44,591 nt of DNA from a virus. Every line of letters starts with the position of its first letter. The stretch's first letter is position 1. A program made the position numbers and the translations under genes. The DNA lies in the IMG/VR virus record IMGVR_UViG_3300042892_003972, positions 1 to 44,591 of that record. The stretch is one strand, 5' to 3'. Below are positions 34,529-41,613 of the stretch, piece by piece. The notes below the pieces were generated by a model. That model was given only the letters and a program-made list of their open reading frames with translations. It had not been told where the DNA came from and made no database searches.

Positions 34529-36640
34529 GTGGACCGAATTAAAGAACAAGTGGACCAACTTGCCGAGCTAGGTGACGATCAAGTTACCGAACTTCAAAGT
34601 GAAATCCTTAGTGCATTTGAGTCGGTTGAGAAGGAAGATCCTACCCCGCAGACAGTTGACGCGATGACGTCGCTTGCCGATATGCTTGATGGAGTTAGAA
34701 ACGAAGTCAAGCGCCGCGAGGCCGCAGCCGTAGAACTCGCTCAGCGAGCCTCCGAGGCCGCTTCCCGCGTTTATGGACAAGATGACGAACCAGCAGAAGA
34801 AAACATGGATGCTGCACCAGCAGATGCTCCAGCAGAAGAGGCACCAGTTGCCCCAATGGCTGAAGCTCCAATGGCAAAAGCACCTACTTCCGAAACTCCC
34901 GTCCCAGCACTGGAAGAGGAAAAGAAACCAGAAGCAGCAGGCGCAATGCCAGTTGCTCCTACAGAAACTCCAGCCCCAGAAACTAAAGACGAGACACCTC
35001 CTGTTGAAAAAACAGAAGAAGAAAAGGAAAAGGAAAAGACCATGACTGAAGCGTCTACTACAGCGGGAACAGAAACCGAGTTCTCAACCACAGAAGTGAC
35101 TCCAGAAGCAGCACCTGCTGCTATCGAGGAGACAGTTGTTGCATCTGTTGAAACAACAGAAGCAGCAGCAGAAGTACCAGCCGAAGAAGCACCAGCCGAA
35201 GAAGCACCAGCAGCAGAAGCAGAAGCATCAGTCGATGATGCCGCAGCAGACGCCGCAGTTGCAGATGCAGTTGATGGCTCAGAAGCATCAATTCAAACAA
35301 CCGAATCAGCTGTGCCAATGGCACAAGAAATTATGGAGGCACCCGTGACCGCCGCTGCAGATAACGCAGATAACCTCAACATTGAGGTACCAGCGAGCCA
35401 CCGCCCTGTAGCACAGGCATCAGTAGCGGCAGTGGCAATCACTGCAGGTGCTGACATTCCTGGCTACACAGCAGGCTCTTCGCTAGACAACATGAACGTC
35501 GTTGCTGAGGCAATGGCAAAGCGTCTACATGGCCTACGCCGTGTAAACGGTGGAGATGGCGAGCAGCACATTGTTGCTTCTGTATCCACATCATTCCCAG
35601 AAGATCGCACTCTTACACAAGATGCAGAGTCAAACTGGAACAAGATTCAAGCAGTGACAGGTCCAGAGGCACTCGTTGCATCTGGTGGTCACTCAACACC
35701 ATTCGCAGTTAAGTACGACATCTTTGGAATGGGAACAACAGCACGTCCAGTACGTGATGCTCTTCCTCGTTTCCAGGCTGACCGTGGTGGTATCCGCTTC
35801 ATTACTCCTCCAAAGCTTTCTGATTATGGAAATGCTGTTGGTGTATGGACAAACGCAGTAGATACAACACCAGAGTCTGCTACAAAGGCAAGCCTTACTA
35901 TCACTGCTGCTTCAGAGAACACCGTCGCAACTGACGCTGTAACTCTACAGCTACAGTTTGGTAACTTGATGACACGTGCTTACCCAGAACTCATCGCTCG
36001 TCACAACGAGTTGGGTCTGATTCAGCACGCACGTGAAGCAGAACAACAGCTTCTTACACAGATCGGTGCTGCTTCAACAGCAGTTACAACTACTTCCCTA
36101 ATCGGATTTGGTCGTGACTTCCTAGTTCAACTAGGCCGCGCTGCTTCTGCTTACCGTTCACGTCATCGCCTAGAGGCTGATGCACCACTTCGTGCAATCA
36201 TTCCTGCTTGGGTTAAGGATGCAATGGCTGCTGACCTCGCTCTATCAATGCCTGGAGATTCACTTCTCAACGCATATGGTGAGATTGATGGTTACATAGC
36301 ATCACGCAACGTAAACCTAACTGCTTCACTAGATCAGAACGTGTCTGGCGCACAATCAGGGTCCGCTGCTCTAAACGAGTTCGCAGATTCATTCACTTGG
36401 TACCTCTTCTCAGAGGGCTCATTCTTGTTCCTTGACGGTGGCACACTTGACCTCGGAATCATCCGTGACTCAAGCCTTGTTGGCACCAACGACTACAAGA
36501 TGTTCGTTGAAACATTCGAAGGAATTGCTTTCATCGGAATCGAAGCACTGAAGATTACTTCAACCATTTCTGTTAACGGTGTGGCTGCTGCCCTCCGCGA
36601 CACAACTGGTGGAGCAACTGCTGCTGCGATTGAATACTAA
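34529..36640 (+). CDS. scaffold-major capsid protein fusion
   Basis: 703 residues from a GTG (AGGAAAGGACAG upstream). Residues 1-85 are helical and match the scaffold-like N-terminus of actinophage capsid proteins ('DDQVTELQSEIL', 'VRNEVKRRE'). Residues 86-300 are Ala/Pro/Glu-rich. From about 300 an HK97-fold coat protein follows ('FAVKYDIFGMGTTARPVRDALPRFQADRGGIRFITPPK', 'QLLTQIGAAST'). The protease should remove the N-terminal part; V273-T-A-A, I304-T-A-G and I348-V-A-S are candidate borders. An in-frame ATG (35042, residue 172) with AAGGAAAAGGAAAAG upstream could start a shorter form. Confidence 0.8.
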   Translation: MDRIKEQVDQLAELGDDQVTELQSEILSAFESVEKEDPTPQTVDAMTSLADMLDGVRNEVKRREAAAVELAQRASEAASRVYGQDDEPAEENMDAAPADAPAEEAPVAPMAEAPMAKAPTSETPVPALEEEKKPEAAGAMPVAPTETPAPETKDETPPVEKTEEEKEKEKTMTEASTTAGTETEFSTTEVTPEAAPAAIEETVVASVETTEAAAEVPAEEAPAEEAPAAEAEASVDDAAADAAVADAVDGSEASIQTTESAVPMAQEIMEAPVTAAADNADNLNIEVPASHRPVAQASVAAVAITAGADIPGYTAGSSLDNMNVVAEAMAKRLHGLRRVNGGDGEQHIVASVSTSFPEDRTLTQDAESNWNKIQAVTGPEALVASGGHSTPFAVKYDIFGMGTTARPVRDALPRFQADRGGIRFITPPKLSDYGNAVGVWTNAVDTTPESATKASLTITAASENTVATDAVTLQLQFGNLMTRAYPELIARHNELGLIQHAREAEQQLLTQIGAASTAVTTTSLIGFGRDFLVQLGRAASAYRSRHRLEADAPLRAIIPAWVKDAMAADLALSMPGDSLLNAYGEIDGYIASRNVNLTASLDQNVSGAQSGSAALNEFADSFTWYLFSEGSFLFLDGGTLDLGIIRDSSLVGTNDYKMFVETFEGIAFIGIEALKITSTISVNGVAAALRDTTGGATAAAIEY

Positions 36641-36678
36641 AAAGTATTTAATACAGTAAAGATTAAATAACAATAGTT

Positions 36679-36776
36679 AACGCTCAAGAGATCAAGAGGA
36701 GATAAAAATGGCAGCTTTTCGTGGGGTTTATACAGCTCCAGAATTGAAACCTACTCCTTGCGGTCTCTTGAGCGTT
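36679..36776 (+). promoter_or_regulatory. long stem enclosing a capsid gene start
   Basis: AACGCTCAAGAGATC (36679-36693) pairs over 15 bp (one U-G) with GGTCTCTTGAGCGTT (36762-36776). The 68-nt loop holds the ribosome binding site (AAGAGGAG) and ATG of the 36708 gene. The right arm could pair instead with TCAAGAG (36692-36698), covering the ribosome binding site, so two states are possible. Confidence 0.55.
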
Positions 36777-37592
36777 GCTAGTGTTATGACACACAAATCC
36801 AGCGATTATGACGAGCGTTGGGTGCGTGGTTTTGCATATGAGTTTGACTCACTTGCTACAACACGTATTCTTACAACCAATGATGATGAAGTCACGGGAG
36901 GGGAACTGTATGACGCCTCTGACGAGCCTTACTATAGAGATTACTCTCCATTCTTCATTGAAGTAGAGATTGCACGTTCAACATTTGGTCTACCTGCACA
37001 GGACCGTTTTGCTATCGCACTCAAGCAACTTGAGGCAGCAACACAAAAGGCAGTCGAATTAGAATTATGGAGTGGGGTTGCTGCTACAGCAGCTGACAAT
37101 TCAAATGTATTTTTATCAAAAGAAGGCGCAGCAACTGTCCCCGCTTCTGGAGCACATACTGCCTCTAACGCTCTGTTTCATTTAGAGCAAGCAATAGCAA
37201 GTTCACCTACAGGCGCAGGAGGAGTTATTCATATGACTCGTGATGTAGCCTCAATCCTTGGGTCAAAGATTGTTTATGCCTCAACAGATGGTGGAAAAAC
37301 AGGTAAGGCAATGACACGTTTAGGGACAGAAGTTGCTATTGGCTCAGGCTATAGCGGAATTGGTCCATACAGCGTAACTGGAGCTTCACCATCTGCAACA
37401 AATCGTTGGATGTATGCAACAGGTCCAGTAGAAGTACACCTAAGCAAGTCAGAAATCGTAAACGAATCATTGAGCCAAGGAATTAATGCTAACATTAATG
37501 ACATGGTTATCAAGGCAGTCCGCTCTGCGGCTGTTTATTTCGACCCATCAATTCATTTTGCAGTGCGGGTAGCAGTACCTGCAACTACATAA
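36708..37592 (+). CDS. second capsid-like protein
   Basis: 294 residues, GAGGAG ribosome binding site. Composition and order recall an HK97-fold coat-like protein: an N-terminal arm, an alpha-helix with 'ALKQLEAATQKAVELELWSG' (about 105-124), a strand-rich part, then 'PVEVHLSKSEIVNESLSQ' and 'FDPSIHFAVRVAVP' at the end. Some actinophages have separate hexon and penton coat proteins; this could be the penton or a decoration protein. Its start is inside the stem described at 36679. Confidence 0.6.
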   Translation: MAAFRGVYTAPELKPTPCGLLSVASVMTHKSSDYDERWVRGFAYEFDSLATTRILTTNDDEVTGGELYDASDEPYYRDYSPFFIEVEIARSTFGLPAQDRFAIALKQLEAATQKAVELELWSGVAATAADNSNVFLSKEGAATVPASGAHTASNALFHLEQAIASSPTGAGGVIHMTRDVASILGSKIVYASTDGGKTGKAMTRLGTEVAIGSGYSGIGPYSVTGASPSATNRWMYATGPVEVHLSKSEIVNESLSQGINANINDMVIKAVRSAAVYFDPSIHFAVRVAVPATT

Positions 37593-37620
37593 GTAAAAAC
37601 AAACTAAGGAGAATACTGGT

Positions 37621-38667
37621 ATGGCCACTCAGGACTACGCAGCAAGCGTCCAAGGTGTGGCGATCCGAGTCACTAGACTGGACGCCTCAGGAAACCTACT
37701 CACCGATCCCGGTGATAGTTATACAACCTCGGCGTTCTTACGTACATCATTTACACCAGAGTATGAAGAAGGCGATGAAATCATTGAGAAGTCTGCAAGT
37801 GGTGTCATTTGCGTTTCTTACAAGGCGCCAGATACTCTTAAGCGCATCACTATGGAACTCGCAATCTGCGATCCAGACCCAGAATTAACAGCACTTCTTT
37901 CAGGTGGCTTGCTTCTTCGCAAGAACTTTGGAACATACTCATCAACAGACAACAAGTCTATTGGTTGGGCTGCTCCAGGAGTTGGCGATGACCCTTCAGG
38001 CAACGGTGTTGCTATTGAATGCTGGTCATTCGCAGTTAAGGATGGCAAGCGTGCAACATCACTTCCATACTTCTACTGGATTTTCCCATACGCAAAGCTT
38101 CGTCAGTCAGGTGACCGTGTTATTGAAAACGGTCTTCTTGCTAACACATTCGAAGGCTATGGCCTTGGAAACGTAGAATTCGGTACAGGTCTAGATGGCC
38201 GCTGGGAGTTCCCAGTTGCTACAGAACGTCCATATGCTTATGCACGTGATGACTGGGCTCCTACAGGTCTTAAGGGATTCTACCAATGGTTCGACAACAG
38301 TTCAGCAGTTGTAAACAACAAAGCACTTTCATCTAACGTAGCAACTCTTACAACCGCTTCAGCCCACGGGTTTGAAGTAGGTCAGAGCGTTGTTGTAGCA
38401 GATGTTGATTCAACCTTCAACGGTACATTTACAATTACTGGAGTTCCGTCTACTACTACATTTACATACGCTAAGACAGCAACTAACGTATCAAGTGCGG
38501 CAGTTAGCCCAGTTGGTTCAGCAGTTCGTCAGCGTGGATATAAGGCTGTTACAGACTTTACGTCGCAGGGTTCTACAACATCCTACAACGTACCTGGTCA
38601 ACAGAGCTATAACGCAGACCTTCCAATTGACTTCATTATCGCTTCATCAGAAGATCCATCAGCTTAA
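37621..38667 (+). CDS. major tail tube protein with C-terminal extra domain
   Basis: 348 residues, GGAGAAT before ATG. The first 220 residues have the tail tube layout ('VAIRVTRLDASGNLL', 'EEGDEIIEKSASGVICVSYK', 'TMELAICDPDPELTALLSGG', 'GRWEFPVATERPY'). Residues 235-300 ('LSSNVATLTTASAHGFEVGQSVVVADVD...FTYAKTATNV') are a small beta domain found on phage surface and tail proteins, likely exposed. The C-terminus then returns to the tube part. Followed by a terminator. Confidence 0.75.
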   Translation: MATQDYAASVQGVAIRVTRLDASGNLLTDPGDSYTTSAFLRTSFTPEYEEGDEIIEKSASGVICVSYKAPDTLKRITMELAICDPDPELTALLSGGLLLRKNFGTYSSTDNKSIGWAAPGVGDDPSGNGVAIECWSFAVKDGKRATSLPYFYWIFPYAKLRQSGDRVIENGLLANTFEGYGLGNVEFGTGLDGRWEFPVATERPYAYARDDWAPTGLKGFYQWFDNSSAVVNNKALSSNVATLTTASAHGFEVGQSVVVADVDSTFNGTFTITGVPSTTTFTYAKTATNVSSAAVSPVGSAVRQRGYKAVTDFTSQGSTTSYNVPGQQSYNADLPIDFIIASSEDPSA

Positions 38668-38683
38668 TTAAATAAAACAAAAG

Positions 38684-38736
38684 GCGGACGACAGGCCAGT
38701 CGTGTCATCAGCACACATGGTAGTCGTCCGCTTTTT
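38684..38736 (+). terminator. intrinsic terminator inside the late block
   Basis: GCGGACGAC (38684-38692) pairs with GTCGTCCGC (38723-38731) over 9 bp with a 30-nt loop, then TTTTTG. It follows the tail tube gene, so it probably lowers expression of the genes beyond. Confidence 0.8.
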
Positions 38737-38753
38737 GTATTTAAGGAGGAACA

Positions 38754-39896
38754 GTGGCTAGCAATCTATGGGTAACCGCAGAAGAACTCGGTTCATACGG
38801 GGACTCTACATACGCCTATGATGCTTGTAAGACTGCTTCCTATTTACTGTGGGGAATGTCTGGTCGTAAGTATTCTGGAACAACGACTGTAACAGAAAAA
38901 TATGTCTCTTCCTATGACCCATACCTTCGTATGGGAGCATCTTCAAAGAACTATCAACCTATATTAGTAGATGGACATGTAGAAAATGTTCGCTCAGATG
39001 GTTTTGGTCGCTTTGGCGAATACGATTTTATGGGAGATGGGACATCTTCCAACTCTCGTCTACGCCTTCGTGGACGTAAGGTAATTAAGATTCATAATAT
39101 GCGTGACCAGTTTGGCAAAATCATCAGTCCTAGCAAATACTATCTTTCAGAGCATTCGACAATTATTGCAACTCCTGGAGCCAACTGGTCTCCTTCTAAC
39201 GTAGAAGTTACATACACCTACGGAACTCCACCTCCAACTGCTGGTAAGGCTGCTGCCCGTATTCTTGCAACAGAACTAGTTAAGTTGTATGAAGGTGATG
39301 ACACCTGCGCTCTGCCACAGCGTGTAACATCTGTTTCTCGTCAAGGTGTTTCTTACACTCTGCTTGACAGTCAAGATTTTATTGATGAACTTCGCACTGG
39401 TATTTACGCAATTGACTTATTCTTAAAAACATCTAACCCTGACCGTGCTCGTGCACGTGCTCGAGTATTTTCTCCAGATGTACCTAAAGCAAGAAGGGCC
39501 ACACCTCACTCCCTACTTCTACCAGCAACTGCATCTGACCTTCAAGTACTTCCTACAGGTGGAGATATCACTCTCTATTTTGATGAAGTTGGTGGAGACT
39601 TTCTACTTACACAAGACACTTGGACTATCTTTATGTCCGTATCTGACTATACAGAGGCTAAAACAGCAGTTATTGCAAATGCAGTGACTCTGGATGTAGG
39701 AGCTGAACTTATCTCTGTATATGCTCCTTATCAAGATGTATATGACGTTCTTGGGATTAGAGACCCTGGAACTTATGAAATTTATTGTACAAGACCTAGC
39801 CCAACAAATTCAGCAATAGAAGAAGTAGTAACTATCCTCTCTGCTAACATCTCTATCAGTCTTGCTACAAGAGTAGAACCAATCTACACACCATAA
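38754..39896 (+). CDS. head-tail connector-like protein
   Basis: 380 residues from a GTG with AAGGAGGA upstream. The beginning ('LWVTAEELGSYGDSTYAYDACKTASYLLWGMSGRKYSGTT') has the shape of head-tail adaptor (HK97 gp6-like) proteins. It is about twice as long as usual; residues beyond about 230 are a beta-rich extension. Probably forms the ring under the portal, with an outer domain added. Confidence 0.65.
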   Translation: MASNLWVTAEELGSYGDSTYAYDACKTASYLLWGMSGRKYSGTTTVTEKYVSSYDPYLRMGASSKNYQPILVDGHVENVRSDGFGRFGEYDFMGDGTSSNSRLRLRGRKVIKIHNMRDQFGKIISPSKYYLSEHSTIIATPGANWSPSNVEVTYTYGTPPPTAGKAAARILATELVKLYEGDDTCALPQRVTSVSRQGVSYTLLDSQDFIDELRTGIYAIDLFLKTSNPDRARARARVFSPDVPKARRATPHSLLLPATASDLQVLPTGGDITLYFDEVGGDFLLTQDTWTIFMSVSDYTEAKTAVIANAVTLDVGAELISVYAPYQDVYDVLGIRDPGTYEIYCTRPSPTNSAIEEVVTILSANISISLATRVEPIYTP

Positions 39897-39921
39897 ATAT
39901 AAAACGACGCCTAGGAGTGAC

Positions 39922-40425
39922 ATGATTAATATAAATAAAGCAACAGTTAGTAGTAACGCTAAAAACCTTGCCGTCTTTATGCAAGCAGTTCTTGATCAGG
40001 TTGTTACATCTTTTGCCTCATACAACATGCCACTTCCTTTTAGAAAATACTGGACGTTAGGTGTTCCTGCAGTAGATTGCGAGCAAGTTGTAGTTTCTCT
40101 TATTCAAATGTATGTAGGCGCTCCAGGGGATGAAGCAACATCTCCACGTCGCTGCTCAGACCCACGCAGTGCGACTATAACTGTTGCTGTTTCTAGACAA
40201 GTACCAACAGTTGGTCCTAGTGGTAAAGCACCAGCAGCCGAGACTATTGAATCTTATGCAGAAGTTTCTGCCTACGATGCTTGGATTCTTCTTGACAGTG
40301 CTGCTCAGTTAGATACTTGGGAGGCTTCTGGTTTTGGTCTTGGAGTTATTGCAACTGTTGAAGTCAACGCTCCTGAAGGCGGATATCAAACAGTGACCTT
40401 AACACTTACGGCAGCTATTCCATAA
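39922..40425 (+). CDS. head-tail joining/tail completion protein
   Basis: 167 residues, TAGGAGTGAC before the ATG. Helical N-terminus, then 'CEQVVVSLIQMYVGAPGDEATSPRRCSDPRSATITVAVSRQVP' and beta-rich sequence, as in small tail-terminator or neck proteins. TAATG coupling to the next gene. The exact role among neck proteins is not decided. Confidence 0.6.
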   Translation: MININKATVSSNAKNLAVFMQAVLDQVVTSFASYNMPLPFRKYWTLGVPAVDCEQVVVSLIQMYVGAPGDEATSPRRCSDPRSATITVAVSRQVPTVGPSGKAPAAETIESYAEVSAYDAWILLDSAAQLDTWEASGFGLGVIATVEVNAPEGGYQTVTLTLTAAIP

Positions 40426-40808
40426 TGGCTAGAGTTGTAATTAGAAAGCCAGCGTATAATTTTGCATTTAATCACCCTGATGGCATGGTTGGAAGACATC
40501 TTGCTAAAAAAGGCAGACAGTTAGAAGTTCTAGCAAAAGCTCAGGTAGGAGTCCGAACAGGGGCACTTAGAGCATCTATTCACATGCGACACATGCGCGA
40601 TCCGCGTGGTCAATATGTGATGGTTGGCTCTAGACTTAACTACGCATTGATGCACCATGAGGGAACAAAACCCCACTTAATTGTTGCTAATAGTGCGAAA
40701 GTTCTTAGGTTTGTTAAAGGTTCTTCTATTATTTATGCTCACTCGGTTATGCACCCTGGGACAAAAGCCAATAGATATCTCTCAGACAACCTAAGAAAAG
40801 TAATGTAA
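40425..40808 (+). CDS. HK97 gp10-like neck protein
   Basis: 127 residues. 'LEVLAKAQVGVRTGALRASI', 'YALMHHEGTKPHLI' and 'HPGTKANRYLSDNLRKVM' form the gp10-like signature: a helix, then Arg-Thr-Gly-x-Leu-Arg-x-Ser-Ile, then His-x-Gly-Thr and Pro-Gly-Thr. Stops tail tube growth or joins head and tail. Confidence 0.75.
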   Translation: MARVVIRKPAYNFAFNHPDGMVGRHLAKKGRQLEVLAKAQVGVRTGALRASIHMRHMRDPRGQYVMVGSRLNYALMHHEGTKPHLIVANSAKVLRFVKGSSIIYAHSVMHPGTKANRYLSDNLRKVM

Positions 40809-40868
40809 AATAACAATATTACTATGTAAATAGTAAAAAAGACATAAGAGAAACGAGGAAAAGGAAAC

Positions 40869-41213
40869 ATGACAAGTAGATTCAAAGACTTCGGTAGTAC
40901 CGATATCGTTACAGAACCACTATCGTTTAAATTGTACGATGAAGAGTTCCACTGCAAGACATCACTTCAAGGAAAAGTACTTTTAGACATGGTTGCTGCT
41001 GCATCATCTGAAGAAGCTGGAGACGCTGCCAACTTAGTTACAGGGTTCTTTAGTAAGGCTCTTATGCCTGAAAGTTACGAGCGTTTTAATGTTCTTTTAG
41101 AGTCAGACAAGATTGTCACTGTTGAAACTCTAGGTGAAATTACATCATGGCTAGTAGAGCAGTACTCGGGCCGTCCCACAGCGGGGCCAACGGACTCCTT
41201 GAGTGGGCAGTAG
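40869..41213 (+). CDS. tail assembly chaperone, short product (gpG-like)
   Basis: 114 residues, ACGAGGAAAAGG upstream. Small alpha-rich protein between the tail tube/neck genes and the tape measure, with 'GKVLLDMVAAASSEEAGDAANLVTGFFSKAL', the usual gpG-like character. It overlaps the next ORF by 67 bases in the -1 frame, as expected for gpG/gpGT pairs made by ribosomal frameshift. Helps wrap the tape measure protein. Confidence 0.75.
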   Translation: MTSRFKDFGSTDIVTEPLSFKLYDEEFHCKTSLQGKVLLDMVAAASSEEAGDAANLVTGFFSKALMPESYERFNVLLESDKIVTVETLGEITSWLVEQYSGRPTAGPTDSLSGQ

Positions 41214-41593
41214 ACCATTGGCCTTATGTCAACGGGAAAGCACTGATGAGCGGCCTACGTCTCGGAGAGATGGACTCGGCAGAAATGCTGGATGTAGTAC
41301 ATGTCATCTTTGAAGAAGACTATACAAACGTTACTAGTGGAGAACAAGTTGACGCAAAGAACAACGTAAGAAAGATTATATATCGAGAGTTCTATGAAAA
41401 AGAGTATAGGCATGGCTTTTCAAGCAAGACAGATTACTCAGATTTAGAACCTGAAGAAAGTGGCTATGACTACAGCGATGTAGTTCCTTTTGACCCTGCT
41501 AAGGCAGCGACAAAACCATTTGTACCTTCTACAGATTTTAATCCTGATGCAGCACTACCGTTTGGAAAGACATTAGACGCCCCTTTGGGCTAA
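41147..41593 (+). CDS. tail assembly chaperone extension (gpT-like)
   Basis: 148 residues if read from ATG 41147; normally the C-terminal part of a frameshift product of the previous gene. The -1 frame is open only after a TGA at 41135, so the shift must fall between about 41138 and 41213. Candidate slip stretches are GCGGGG (41181-41186) and TCGGGC (41166-41171). AGGTG (41132-41136) is 10 bases before the ATG, so independent starting is also possible. Acidic, Tyr- and Pro-rich C-terminus. Confidence 0.65.
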   Translation: MASRAVLGPSHSGANGLLEWAVDHWPYVNGKALMSGLRLGEMDSAEMLDVVHVIFEEDYTNVTSGEQVDAKNNVRKIIYREFYEKEYRHGFSSKTDYSDLEPEESGYDYSDVVPFDPAKAATKPFVPSTDFNPDAALPFGKTLDAPLG

Positions 41594-41613
41594 ATACTAG
41601 GAGGTGATGGCTT

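Noticed and set aside
34771-35348. Long ORFs on both strands across the Ala/Pro/Glu-rich capsid linker
   Set aside because: Low-complexity codon repeats leave all frames open; products are Ser/Val- or Gln/Leu-only sequences without starts supported by a ribosome binding site.
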